A DNA stretch of 64,000 nucleotides from Marinitoga hydrogenitolerans DSM 16785 (GCF_900129175.1 NZ_FQUI01000004.1:1-64000), one strand, 5' to 3'. Positions 8,701 through 17,590 are shown, counted from the stretch's first letter. Numbers and translations are program-made. The notes: generated by a model from the letters alone, not told the origin.

Positions 8701-8767
8701 CTTTCAAAACCATATGAACTTGAAAATCATATGGAATCATGTATAATATAATTGAAAACTTTGAAAG
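8701..8767. promoter_or_regulatory. Peptide-gene promoter nested in two inverted repeats
   Basis: A promoter is visible with TTGAAA (8720-8725) and TATAAT (8742-8747), spacer 16. CCATATGA (8710-8717) and TCATATGG (8727-8734) are perfect inverted arms 9 bases apart that bracket the -35. Outside them CTTTCAAA (8701-8708) and TTTGAAAG (8760-8767) form a second perfect inverted pair enclosing the promoter up to the ribosome-binding site. The layout suggests a repressor or activator operator. Confidence 0.6.
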
Positions 8768-8779
8768 GAGCGTGATACT

Positions 8780-8938
8780 ATGAAAAAAATTACTAAAACA
8801 ATAGTTATTTTAACCTTCTTGTTTGTTATATTATTCTCATCAATTACTTTTGGAGGACCTTTAGATGGTACCGATTCTACAAATATAACTCAAAATTCTG
8901 CTGTTTTTACTTTAAATAGTGTTGATTTAAATCAATAA
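8780..8938 (+). CDS. Small exported peptide, 52 residues (candidate signal peptide precursor)
   Basis: A short gene with AAGGAG nine bases before its ATG and a promoter just upstream. The product begins MKKITK, continues with a hydrophobic stretch ILTFLFVILFSSITF, and ends with a polar tail GGPLDGTDSTNITQ... to DLNQ of about 27 residues. This is a classic N-terminal export signal followed by a small mature peptide without cysteines. A terminator follows immediately. It is divergent from a TPR/HTH regulator and upstream of an HD-GYP gene. No family was recognised. A signalling role is inference from size, export signal and neighbours. Confidence 0.7.
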   Translation: MKKITKTIVILTFLFVILFSSITFGGPLDGTDSTNITQNSAVFTLNSVDLNQ

Positions 8939-8958
8939 GGGGTATCCCCCCTTTTTTT
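8937..8958 (+). terminator. Terminator between the peptide and HD-GYP genes
   Basis: AAGGGG and CCCCTT pair around a 5-base loop, followed by a seven-T run, starting at the peptide stop codon. Readthrough would be needed for the HD-GYP gene unless it has its own promoter; none is obvious in the 19 bases left. Confidence 0.7.
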
Positions 8959-8976
8959 ATAAAGGTTGGTGGATTG

Positions 8977-10326
8977 ATGAAAAAAGATACTCTCATAGTC
9001 GCAGTTGTGTTTTTTAATATCACTATATTTGGAAATAATATAGATAAAACAATCTCATTTCAAAATGGGATCTTTTATTATATCCTTTTATTTTTACTTG
9101 TCGTAACTTCTATTATTATTACACTCTTTATTGACAGAAAAACCTTAAAGAAGAAATATTTAGAAAAAGAAAATGAATTAAAAGGTTTAAATTTAGACTT
9201 AGACAGTGCTAATAAAGAGTTAGAAGATTCTTATAAAAAAATAGAAAAATTAAATTCTTCTATAATAAAAATCCTTGAATTGTCTTCATTCTTTGCTGCA
9301 CCAAAATTAATGGAGAAAGATTTTGAAAAAAAAGTTTTAGATTTAGCTATTGAAATAATAGAACCTGCAAAAAATGGCTCAATATTTTTATTTAACGATG
9401 ATAATGCAAAAATGGTTTATGCCAGAGGTTATGATTATAATAAAATTAATGAATTAAAGTTAAAAAAGCAGGATCTTATTGTTCCCGAAAAATCTAAAAT
9501 AATAAAAGAAATTCATAATGTTAATAAATATAGAATGTCTGAAGATTTATTTAATGAATTTCATAAATTAGGTGGAAATTTAAAAGAAACTCTTATTACT
9601 CCTATTATCTTTAATAGTGAAACCTTTGGTATTATAACTTTAGATATTCACAAAAACGAGTCTACAAAAAGATTTGAAGATTATCATACAAAAATTATGG
9701 ATTATTTTGGTAAAACTTTTGCGGGTTTTTTAAAAATGCTAAATTTTATAAAACAAGAAGGAAAATTCCATAAAGATATTGCATTGACTCTGGTAAAAGC
9801 TTTGGAATATTACGATGATTATACTAGAGGTCATTCTGAAAGAGTTGCAAATTGGGCTTCGTTGGTTGCTGAAAAAATGAATATGGATAAAGAAAAAATA
9901 GAAAGAATATATTGGGCTGGCGTGTTACATGATATAGGAAAAATTTTTATTCCTCAAACTATATTAAATAAGTCCGGAAGATTGACTCCAGAAGAATATG
10001 AAAAAATAAAACTTCATCCTGTAAAAGGAGAAGAATTAATTGATAAAGTTGAAGAAATGGCGGATATTTCAAAAATCATACGCCACCATCATGAAAGATG
10101 GGATGGAACAGGATATCCAGATGGTTTGCTCAGAGAAAATATTCCTTTAGAGTCAAGAATATTAGCTGTTGCTGATAGCTTTGATGCAATGATCAGCAAA
10201 AGACCTTATAAAAAACCACTTACAAAAAAAGAAGCTATCTTTGAATTAAAGCGCTTATCAATGAAACAATTTGATGGGAAGGTTGTATCCGCATTTATAG
10301 AAATAATAGAAAAAGAAGATATATAA
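8977..10326 (+). CDS. Membrane-anchored GAF/HD-GYP protein, probable cyclic-di-GMP phosphodiesterase
   Basis: A 449-residue protein. Two hydrophobic segments near 5-20 and 30-52 anchor it in the membrane. A coiled coil follows (about 55-100), then a GAF-like domain (about 105-245). The C-terminal HD-GYP domain (about 260-449) shows HSERVANWASLVAEKM, the HD pair in LHDIGKIFIP, and HHERWDGTGYPDGL. All metal ligands of an active enzyme appear present. The ATG at 8977 is preferred over an in-frame TTG one codon earlier. It follows the small exported peptide gene and ends next to the stop codon of the convergent MFS gene. Confidence 0.88.
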   Translation: MKKDTLIVAVVFFNITIFGNNIDKTISFQNGIFYYILLFLLVVTSIIITLFIDRKTLKKKYLEKENELKGLNLDLDSANKELEDSYKKIEKLNSSIIKILELSSFFAAPKLMEKDFEKKVLDLAIEIIEPAKNGSIFLFNDDNAKMVYARGYDYNKINELKLKKQDLIVPEKSKIIKEIHNVNKYRMSEDLFNEFHKLGGNLKETLITPIIFNSETFGIITLDIHKNESTKRFEDYHTKIMDYFGKTFAGFLKMLNFIKQEGKFHKDIALTLVKALEYYDDYTRGHSERVANWASLVAEKMNMDKEKIERIYWAGVLHDIGKIFIPQTILNKSGRLTPEEYEKIKLHPVKGEELIDKVEEMADISKIIRHHHERWDGTGYPDGLLRENIPLESRILAVADSFDAMISKRPYKKPLTKKEAIFELKRLSMKQFDGKVVSAFIEIIEKEDI

Positions 10327-11514
10327 TTATTTTATTGGCTTTTCATATAACTTTAGGAATACTTCGTCTTTTAAAATAGGTTTAAATAAATTTCTTAAAA
10401 GTAACAATGAAATAAAATAAAATAATGCACTAATTAAAAACAAGTATGTATACCCTCCGGAAAATGAGGTTATATATCCAAATATTAGAGCAGCAAATGA
10501 TCTAGCTATGAAATTAAGAAAATTCCTGATACTGCTTATAGTTGTTATTTTATTCTGAGGTATATAACTCATTATAATAGTTGTAGAAACCGGATTTGTC
10601 ATATTCATAAAAGAAAACCTTAAAGCATAAAGAACAGTAAATAAATATGGATCCCTTACATAAGCAAATGATATTATTAATGGTATAACAAGCATATTTA
10701 ATAAAAAAGTAAATTGATATGCTCCAAACTTTTTTGAAAGTTTCGATGAAAATATTGAACCTAATGAAGCTCCAAACTGAGCAATAGCTAGAGCTACCCC
10801 TATAATAGTTGGCTGCATATTAAACAGATCTTTAAAAATAATATTTCCAAAATTAACAAATAGCCCGGCTCCAAATCCTATTAAAAACGTTCTAATCAAA
10901 TGTATTTTTATTATATGGCCCTGTAATTTATTAAATTCTTTGAGATTAAAAATTTCTTTAATTGACACTTGAGAGTGATGCTGTTTGTTTTCGTGAACCA
11001 ATAATAGAAAGAAATTAGAAGCCAAATGTGTAATCCCAGTTATTAATAATGCCACATTAAATCCGACTATTTCACCTAATGCCCCACCTATCAAGTTCCC
11101 TATTAATCCACTTCCCATAAAAAGTCCAAAATTATATCCAAAATACTTTCCTCTATTTTCATGTGTTGTAATATCAACAATTAATGAATTAAGTAATATC
11201 ATTCTTGAAGTTAATACTCCACCATTTATCAATGCTGTGTAAATTAATATAGATTCTGTTGGTATTGAAATTCTTAAAAAAGTTATAATTGCAAAAGTTA
11301 CAGAAGAAATAATTAACATTAACTTTTTACCAAATTTATCTCCCAGTACTCCGATTAACAATCCTAAAAATGCTGATCCAACCATTTCTAAAGAGGTTAT
11401 ATGGCTAATAAATGCATTATTAAATCCTATATCTCTTAAAAAAAGATTAAAAACAATTCTATATATAGATTGTGCAATACTACTTAAAAGTGTATAATAT
11501 AACAATTTTCTCAT
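10327..11514 (-). CDS. MFS transporter
   Basis: A 395-residue major facilitator with about 12 membrane segments. The loop between segments 2 and 3 has the MFS signature LIGVLGDKFGKKLML, and the second half repeats it weakly (GSIFSSKLSKKFG). The substrate cannot be told from the sequence; the form is that of drug/proton antiporters or sugar exporters. The ATG at 11514 with GGAGTG upstream is preferred; the longer reading would place the promoter region inside the gene. Perfect inverted repeats lie just upstream (11530-11546 and 11573-11582), suggesting regulation. Confidence 0.85.
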   Translation of the reverse strand: MRKLLYYTLLSSIAQSIYRIVFNLFLRDIGFNNAFISHITSLEMVGSAFLGLLIGVLGDKFGKKLMLIISSVTFAIITFLRISIPTESILIYTALINGGVLTSRMILLNSLIVDITTHENRGKYFGYNFGLFMGSGLIGNLIGGALGEIVGFNVALLITGITHLASNFFLLLVHENKQHHSQVSIKEIFNLKEFNKLQGHIIKIHLIRTFLIGFGAGLFVNFGNIIFKDLFNMQPTIIGVALAIAQFGASLGSIFSSKLSKKFGAYQFTFLLNMLVIPLIISFAYVRDPYLFTVLYALRFSFMNMTNPVSTTIIMSYIPQNKITTISSIRNFLNFIARSFAALIFGYITSFSGGYTYLFLISALFYFISLLLLRNLFKPILKDEVFLKLYEKPIK

Positions 11515-11529
11515 TTTATCACTCCATTT

Positions 11530-11582
11530 GTTTGTTTTACAAACAATATTATACAACAAAAAATAGTTAGTTTTGTTAACAA
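11530..11582. promoter_or_regulatory. Inverted repeats between the MFS and pgeF genes
   Basis: TTGTTT and AAACAA (11532-11546) form a perfect inverted repeat around TAC just before the MFS ribosome-binding site; an alternative register pairs GTTTG with CAAAC. A second, perfect 10-bp palindrome TTGTTAACAA lies at 11573-11582. A TATAAT (minus strand) sits between them. The pair looks like an operator for the MFS gene. Confidence 0.45.
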
Positions 11583-11584
11583 TA

Positions 11585-11613
11585 TTTAAAAAATACAATT
11601 TTAATGGTATAAT
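11585..11613 (+). promoter_or_regulatory. pgeF promoter
   Basis: TTTAAA (11585-11590) and TATAAT (11608-11613) are separated by 17 bases, directly before the pgeF ribosome-binding site. Confidence 0.55.
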
Positions 11614-11629
11614 TCGTATAGGTGATAAT

Positions 11630-12439
11630 ATGAATTTAGGTAATTTTGTTTTAAAACAAAAAGAGGATATTTGTTATTTAACTATTCCTATATTTGAGAA
11701 ATATAGGAATTTATTTCATTTATTCACTACGAGAAAAACTGGATATAATGGCAAAGATTTAAATCTTGGAATTAATACTCCCACATCTTTAGAAGAAGTA
11801 TATAAAAATTATTTAAAATTATGTAGAATTCTAAATATAAATACAAAAAATATTGTTCTTTCAGATCAAGTTCATGAAGATAATATATTAATTGTTAATG
11901 ACTCATATAAATCTAGAAATTTTTTATTTGACAAAAAGGTAAAAAATGCAGACGGCTTAATAACTAACAAAAAGAATATATTTTTATTTACATTATATGC
12001 TGATTGTACCCCAATATATTTTTATGACCCAATAAACGAGGTCATTGGGGTGTCGCACTCTGGATGGAAGGGTACAATTAAAGAAATTGGAAAAAAAACT
12101 ATTCTAAAAATGAAAAGTGTCTTTAATTCTCAACCAGAAAACATTTTAATTGCCTTAGGTCCTTCTATTGGTCCCGAAAGTTTTGAAGTAAGAAAAGATG
12201 TTAAAACATTATTTGAAAAAAAATTCGGGAAAGAGGTTATCAAACCAAAAAATGAAGAAAAATTCCTTATTAATATTTGGAAAGCTATTGAAATTTCTCT
12301 AATAGAGGTTGGTATAAAAAAAGAAAATATATTAATATCAAATATAGATACTTATTCAAATACTGATCTGTTTTTTTCATATAGAAAAGAAGGAAATACA
12401 GGAAGAATGACGACCATTATGGCTCTTATTGACACTTAA
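11630..12439 (+). CDS. pgeF: Peptidoglycan editing factor / YfiH-family multicopper oxidase-like protein
   Basis: A 269-residue protein of the YfiH/PgeF family (DUF152), metal-binding enzymes linked to removal of misincorporated residues from peptidoglycan precursors and also to purine nucleoside cleavage. The conserved metal-site residues are seen in order: LSDQVHEDN (His), LYADCTPI (Cys) and GVSHSGWKGT (His), followed by LGPSIGPESFEV. The ATG at 11630 with AGGTGAT is chosen over an upstream reading that would include the promoter. The MATE promoter lies across its stop codon. Confidence 0.9.
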   Translation: MNLGNFVLKQKEDICYLTIPIFEKYRNLFHLFTTRKTGYNGKDLNLGINTPTSLEEVYKNYLKLCRILNINTKNIVLSDQVHEDNILIVNDSYKSRNFLFDKKVKNADGLITNKKNIFLFTLYADCTPIYFYDPINEVIGVSHSGWKGTIKEIGKKTILKMKSVFNSQPENILIALGPSIGPESFEVRKDVKTLFEKKFGKEVIKPKNEEKFLINIWKAIEISLIEVGIKKENILISNIDTYSNTDLFFSYRKEGNTGRMTTIMALIDT

Positions 12440-12457
12440 CCTATTTTATGTTATAAT
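12429..12457 (+). promoter_or_regulatory. MATE transporter promoter
   Basis: A full consensus promoter: TTGACA (12429-12434), 17 bases, TATAAT (12452-12457). It overlaps the last codons of pgeF. Confidence 0.85.
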
Positions 12458-12487
12458 TAGTTAGCAAGACGAACCAAGGAGGATACC

Positions 12488-13852
12488 ATGGCCAACAATA
12501 AAAATAATAACAAAGTTGATATTTTTAATAATTCTATTATTATGTCTCTTTTTCTTTTAGGATGGCCTATGATTATTTCTAATTTAATGCAAACTATGTA
12601 TAACATAGTTGATGCTTATTTCCTAGGAAAATTGGGGAAAATTGAATTTTCAGCTACTACAATTACATGGCCTATCATTTTTGTATTTATCTCTTTTACT
12701 ATTGGGTTTTCTAATGCAACAGTTGCATTAGTTTCACAGTATACCGGTGCAAAAAATAAAAAAATGTCTCAAAAAACTGCAGGGCAAGCTTATTTGATTT
12801 CTATTATTTTAGGTATAGCTTTAGCACTATCCGGAATTTTGTCTTCATCTCCTATTATAACTTCTATAGCTGGTGAAAATAGTAAAAATGTCGTACCATA
12901 TGCTATTAAATATTTTAATGTTATTATGTTAGGAATGCCTTTCGCTTTTTTATTTAATATATCTGGTGCAATTTTAAGAGGGTGGGGCGATTCGAAATTT
13001 TCAATGCATATGATGTTTTATTCCACAATAATAAATACAATTTTAGATCCTATTATGATATTTGGATTAGGACCAATTCCAAAAATGGGGGTTGTTGGTG
13101 CTGCATGGGCTACCACAATTTCACGTATTTTTATTGGCCTTGTATCTTCTTATTTGGTATTTAAAGGAGAAAGAGGTTTCAAAGTTCATGTTCACGATTT
13201 GAAATATGACCCTTTTTTAATAAGAAAAATATTATCTATTGGTTTTCCAGGGTCGATGAGTTTCACTATTACCTCTATAGGTTTTGCTGTTATTATGAAA
13301 TTCGTTTCTACTTTTGGACCAACTGTTGTTAGTGCATATGGTATTGGAAATAGAATAATCAATTTAATTACTATGATATCTTTTGGTATTAGTGCTGCTG
13401 TTACAACTATGATTGGTCAATTTTTGGGTGCTAATGATATTAAAAACGCCGAAAAAACCGTTAAAATTGCTTTTATTATTAACTTTAGCATAATTTCTAT
13501 TTTAAGCACCTTAACTTTTTTCTTTGGGGGACATTTAACTAAATTTTTCATAAATGATCCTGAAGTTATAAATATAGGAAATATTTTCTTTACCTATGTT
13601 TCTTTTTCTCTGCCCTTTTTCTCGTCTATGAGTGTATTTGTAAACACACTTGTCGGCGCAGGAAGAACAGGACAATCTATGATAATTAATATTACAAGAT
13701 TATGGGGAATAAGAATACCATTAATCGCTATTATGGCAAATAATTGGGGATTCATGGGAATTTTTTACGCTATGATTATTAGCAATATTCTTGCGATGAT
13801 ACTTGCATGGGCATTTGTTCATTTTGGCAACTGGAAAAGAACTATAATATAG
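12488..13852 (+). CDS. MATE family efflux transporter
   Basis: A 454-residue protein with about 12 membrane segments arranged as two MatE repeats. The first begins FLLGWPMIISNLMQTMYNIVD, with the family motif DAYFLGKLG; the second begins near 240 with ILSIGFPGSMSFTITSIG. These transporters export drugs or other organic cations in exchange for Na+ or H+. The start codon is ATG with GGAGG upstream, driven by a consensus promoter. The last codons lie in the stem of a terminator shared with the convergent gene. Confidence 0.93.
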   Translation: MANNKNNNKVDIFNNSIIMSLFLLGWPMIISNLMQTMYNIVDAYFLGKLGKIEFSATTITWPIIFVFISFTIGFSNATVALVSQYTGAKNKKMSQKTAGQAYLISIILGIALALSGILSSSPIITSIAGENSKNVVPYAIKYFNVIMLGMPFAFLFNISGAILRGWGDSKFSMHMMFYSTIINTILDPIMIFGLGPIPKMGVVGAAWATTISRIFIGLVSSYLVFKGERGFKVHVHDLKYDPFLIRKILSIGFPGSMSFTITSIGFAVIMKFVSTFGPTVVSAYGIGNRIINLITMISFGISAAVTTMIGQFLGANDIKNAEKTVKIAFIINFSIISILSTLTFFFGGHLTKFFINDPEVINIGNIFFTYVSFSLPFFSSMSVFVNTLVGAGRTGQSMIINITRLWGIRIPLIAIMANNWGFMGIFYAMIISNILAMILAWAFVHFGNWKRTII

Positions 13853-13877
13853 CGGAGGAAATTATTCCTCCGCTATA
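13848..13877. terminator. Bidirectional hairpin shared by convergent genes
   Basis: TATAGCGGAGGAA and its exact complement form a 13-bp stem around ATTA. The stop codon of the MATE gene and the last codons of the HD-GYP gene both lie inside it. T runs are weak on both sides. Confidence 0.7.
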
Positions 13878-15748
13878 ATTTTCAAAAAAATCTTTCCTAT
13901 TCTTGGAGAAAACTGCTTTCCTAAATTCTTTTTTATTTCTTCAATAGCCACCTCTTTTTTTAAAACATCTCTGTATGCTCTTTTTGAATTCATAGCATCC
14001 CATGCATCCGCTAAAGCAATTACTTGTGAAACAAGCGGAATTTCATCCTCTTTTAATCCATCTGGGTATCCTTTCCCATCCCACCTTTCATGATGATGAC
14101 GAATTCCGATAGCTATTTCTTTTAAACTTTCAATCTTTACTAGAGCGTTATATCCATATATTGGATGCATTTTTATTTGATTATATTCCTCATCAGACAA
14201 CTTAGCTTTCTTATTTAATATATCAAGAGGAATAATTAATTTTCCTATATCATGTAATAAAGCTGTTAAATATATCTTTTTTTGCATTTCTTTATCTAAA
14301 TTCATTTTTTCTGCTATCCTTTTAGATAATTCCGCTACTTTTTGTGAATGATTTTTTGTATACTCATCATGTAATTCTAAAAAAGACACTAATGATTTAA
14401 TAATATCTTCTCTGAATTTCTCTTCTATTTTTGCTTCATTTCTTATTTTATAAAATGCATAAGCCAATGTTTTAAATGATTCTAAAATTTCATAAGCATA
14501 CTCAGATCCAGTTTTTTCTTTTCTAAAACCTAGTTCAATATAATAATCTAGCTCATCATCAAAATCTAAATCTAATTTTATTATTTCTAAATCATCATTT
14601 AATTCTCCAATTTTTAATAATACATTTTTTTCATCTATTTTTTCGAATTTAATATATTCAACATATGGGTTAATAAATCTAAAAGCTTCTATTAATTTAG
14701 TTATATATATTTCTTCTGAAATATATTCACTCTTTCCAATATCAGACATAAGTCTTATTAATAATTTTAAAGAATCTTTTAACTTCTCATTGTTTATATA
14801 TAAACTTTCTAATTCTTCATTTTGGGCAGCAATCTCCTCATTTAACGATTTTAACTCATCATTTTTCACACTAAGAAGTATGTTCATTCTCCTTAATTCT
14901 TTTGTCCTCTTTTCAACTAACTTTACCAATATATAATGATCAACAATAAACACTATTAACACAAATAATACCAGATACATAGACATCTTTATCCATTCTG
15001 GAATTTTAAAAATTTTTTCCACATATAAATATTTGTTTAATATTTCATAATATATTGAATCTCTATTTTCTTTTAAATTTTTAAGATTAGAATCTATTAA
15101 TTTTATTATTCTATCCTTTTCTTTATAATTTTTTCTAAGCAGCATTAAAACTTTTATTGGAGAAAAAACTATATCAGTTGGTATAAGATGGTATTTTTGT
15201 TCATTTAATAATCCATATGTTCTATTTACAACACCGGCATCTATTTCATTTTTAAAAAGGGCATTAAAAATTGCATCATATGTATAATATTCTATAAATT
15301 TTGCTTTTATACCAAAATTTTCCAATTTCTTTTTTATTCCATATTCATCATCTTCATAATATATATCTTTTTTTAACACACCTATTTTTTTACCTTTAAG
15401 ATCGAAAATATTTGTTATTTTACTATTTTTATTAATATAAACTACAGCCCAATCCGACATAAATGCTTCATTATTAAATTCATATTTTTCTTCTCTCCAA
15501 ATAGAGTATCCAACACATGCAATTGCATCAATTTCGTTGTTATCAAGCTTTTTAAACAGGTTAGAGAATGTATCAAAAACATATTTGTATTCAATATTTT
15601 CTTTTTTAAATATGTAATTTAATATTTCTGGAAAAATTCCTGTCTTTCCATCTATTATTTTAGGCGGGTTATAATATATTCCTATTTTTATTGGAAACAT
15701 TATTGACACTAATAACAAAACAACTAACAACATTATTTTTTTTATCAA
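13862..15748 (-). CDS. Sensor with solute-binding (SBP_bac_3) and HD-GYP domains
   Basis: A 628-residue membrane sensor. It has a signal peptide (about 1-20), a periplasmic family 3 solute-binding domain (about 20-240, with FDLKGKKIGVLKKDI typical of the hinge region), a membrane segment at about 258-280, a coiled coil to about 345, and a C-terminal HD-GYP domain with NHSQKVAELSKRIAEKM, LLHDIGKLIIP and RHHHERWDGKGYPDGL. It should bind an amino acid or similar ligand and adjust cyclic-di-GMP. The start is TTG at 15748 behind GGTGGTGGG; the next ATG, five codons on, would shorten the basic N-region of the signal peptide. Confidence 0.88.
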   Translation of the reverse strand: MIKKIMLLVVLLLVSIMFPIKIGIYYNPPKIIDGKTGIFPEILNYIFKKENIEYKYVFDTFSNLFKKLDNNEIDAIACVGYSIWREEKYEFNNEAFMSDWAVVYINKNSKITNIFDLKGKKIGVLKKDIYYEDDEYGIKKKLENFGIKAKFIEYYTYDAIFNALFKNEIDAGVVNRTYGLLNEQKYHLIPTDIVFSPIKVLMLLRKNYKEKDRIIKLIDSNLKNLKENRDSIYYEILNKYLYVEKIFKIPEWIKMSMYLVLFVLIVFIVDHYILVKLVEKRTKELRRMNILLSVKNDELKSLNEEIAAQNEELESLYINNEKLKDSLKLLIRLMSDIGKSEYISEEIYITKLIEAFRFINPYVEYIKFEKIDEKNVLLKIGELNDDLEIIKLDLDFDDELDYYIELGFRKEKTGSEYAYEILESFKTLAYAFYKIRNEAKIEEKFREDIIKSLVSFLELHDEYTKNHSQKVAELSKRIAEKMNLDKEMQKKIYLTALLHDIGKLIIPLDILNKKAKLSDEEYNQIKMHPIYGYNALVKIESLKEIAIGIRHHHERWDGKGYPDGLKEDEIPLVSQVIALADAWDAMNSKRAYRDVLKKEVAIEEIKKNLGKQFSPRIGKIFLKIIAEE

Positions 15749-15791
15749 AGTCCCACCACCAAAATTTTATTATTTATATTTTTATTACGTT

Positions 15792-15823
15792 AAATATTAT
15801 TCTAATTAAATATTATTCTAATT
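15792..15823. repeat. Exact 16-bp tandem duplication at the MCP stop codon
   Basis: The 16-base unit AAATATTATTCTAATT is present twice with no gap (15792-15807 and 15808-15823). The copy nearer the gene contains the stop codon of the chemotaxis receptor. Confidence 0.9.
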
Positions 15824-17474
15824 TAAATTGCTCAACAATATCCATCAATCTATTTGAAAGTTCTATCATACTATTCGCTTCAGCTGTAACATTTTCAATA
15901 TTTGCAGTTTGTTCCTCCGTTGCTGCATTTATTTCTTGAACTGATGCGTTTATTTTTGTGGCATTTTCTGATAATTCTGTCATTGCGGTAGCAATTTCAT
16001 CAACTGATGCTGTCTGCTCTTCGACACTTGCAGCAATACTTTCTAATCTAGTTGTTATATCTTTTATAGCTTTTAATATTCCTTCAAGATTTTCTCCTGC
16101 ATCTTCTGAAAGTTCAGAACCTTCCTTAACTTTTTCATTAATAATATTAGATACATCCATTGCCTCATTTGAAACTGTTTGTATTCCTTCAACAACTTCT
16201 CTTATTTCATCTGCAGCTTTTCTACTTTCCTCCGCCAATACCCTAACCTCATCTGCAACAACCGCAAATCCTTTACCTGCATCACCTGCTCTTGCTGCTT
16301 CTATTGCTGCATTTAACGCTAATAAATTCGTTTGTTCTGCAATATTTGCTACAGTATCAACAAAATCATTTATCTTTTTTGCACTTACATTAAAACGGGA
16401 AACCACTTCTTCTATTTCCCTAGTTATTTCCGTTATCTCAACCATTTTATTTATAGCTTCTCTTACTATATTACCTGCTTTTTCTGCTTTTTCTGTAGAT
16501 ACATGTCCGAATTCTGCTGCTTCTGTTGCATTATCTGCAATTAATTTTGTCGCAGAAGATATCTCTTGAACAGATGCTGTTGTTTCTTCAATAGCTGCTG
16601 TCATATTCTCCATTTCTGTTGAAATATTATTTACTGCAGAAGTTGTATCCTGTAAAGATTCAGATGAAACATTCATCTCATTAACTATTTCGTGCATTGA
16701 TGATGTTAAGGTAACACTTTCACTTTTTAACTGTTTCATATCTTTTATTAATTGTCTATGCATTTCTTTAAATATTCTAATTAATTGCCCAAATTCGTCA
16801 TTGCTTTTTACTTCAGGGATTTTTACAGTATAATCTTTTTCTGATAATTTTTTTGCATATCTCATTAATATATTTAATGTTTTCATAATAGCATTTATTA
16901 AAATCATTGAAGCTAATATTCCTATAATTAAAGATGATATCATAACTATAATTCCCATTGTTTTAGATTTTTTTATCAATATAAAATTAGAATTAATTAT
17001 TTCATTGGTTTTATTATCAATCTCTTTTTGAAGAACATTAAAAGAATTTATAGCATTTTCTCCAATAGTTTTAAAATTTTTTGCATCTTTTTTTATATCA
17101 TCTATAGATTTATAACTTTTTAATAAATTCAAATATGATGACATATCTTCTATTGCCTTTTTCTTTATATCTTTTAAATCATTATCTAACATCATATTAG
17201 AAATTTTTTGTACTGTTTCCTGCATTTTATTTTCAGCATCCAATTTTAATTTTTCATTATTAAATGCGAGATATTCAGCTACCAATTTTCTTGCTTCCAT
17301 AAATTCTGTTGCATATATACCTATATTTTTCATATTTACTACATATTTTTCTCCTATTTGTTTTTCATTGTTCAAAATATTAGAAAAGGAATAGTTACTT
17401 ATTAAAAACATAGTCAACTGAAATATTAATAAAACTCCTACTAATATCCATACTTTTGTTTTTATACTCATCAT
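15813..17474 (-). CDS. Methyl-accepting chemotaxis protein
   Basis: A 553-residue receptor. The first membrane segment lies at about 8-28, followed by a periplasmic helical-bundle domain (30-170), a second membrane segment at about 177-200, a HAMP domain, and a long cytoplasmic coiled coil. The signalling tip is unmistakable: [20 protein letters not shown], then [20 protein letters not shown]. No obvious CheR-tether peptide ends the protein. The ATG-ATG at 17474 behind AAGGAGGG is chosen; the upstream extension is Lys rich and covers the ribosome-binding site. The ligand is unknown. The sensor HD-GYP gene follows 64 bases downstream. Confidence 0.93.
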   Translation of the reverse strand: MMSIKTKVWILVGVLLIFQLTMFLISNYSFSNILNNEKQIGEKYVVNMKNIGIYATEFMEARKLVAEYLAFNNEKLKLDAENKMQETVQKISNMMLDNDLKDIKKKAIEDMSSYLNLLKSYKSIDDIKKDAKNFKTIGENAINSFNVLQKEIDNKTNEIINSNFILIKKSKTMGIIVMISSLIIGILASMILINAIMKTLNILMRYAKKLSEKDYTVKIPEVKSNDEFGQLIRIFKEMHRQLIKDMKQLKSESVTLTSSMHEIVNEMNVSSESLQDTTSAVNNISTEMENMTAAIEETTASVQEISSATKLIADNATEAAEFGHVSTEKAEKAGNIVREAINKMVEITEITREIEEVVSRFNVSAKKINDFVDTVANIAEQTNLLALNAAIEAARAGDAGKGFAVVADEVRVLAEESRKAADEIREVVEGIQTVSNEAMDVSNIINEKVKEGSELSEDAGENLEGILKAIKDITTRLESIAASVEEQTASVDEIATAMTELSENATKINASVQEINAATEEQTANIENVTAEANSMIELSNRLMDIVEQFKLE

Positions 17475-17590
17475 TTTTCCCTCCTTTTTCTGATGTCCAT
17501 TTCTACTTTTTTTATTTACCATTTAAAGCTTACTTTTACTAAAAATTATAAATATCTTTTTTTAATTATTTATTACAAAAAAATTATATC

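Noticed and set aside
8780-8938. Reading the 52-residue product as a bacteriocin or RiPP precursor
   Set aside because: No maturation enzyme, dedicated exporter or double-Gly leader is adjacent; the N-terminus is a Sec-type signal. The radical SAM gene 25 kb away has no visible link.
15958-16569. 203-codon open frame on the plus strand opposite the chemotaxis receptor
   Set aside because: It mirrors the conserved coiled-coil and signalling tip of the receptor, is Ser/Ala/Ile rich by reverse reading, and has no ribosome-binding site.
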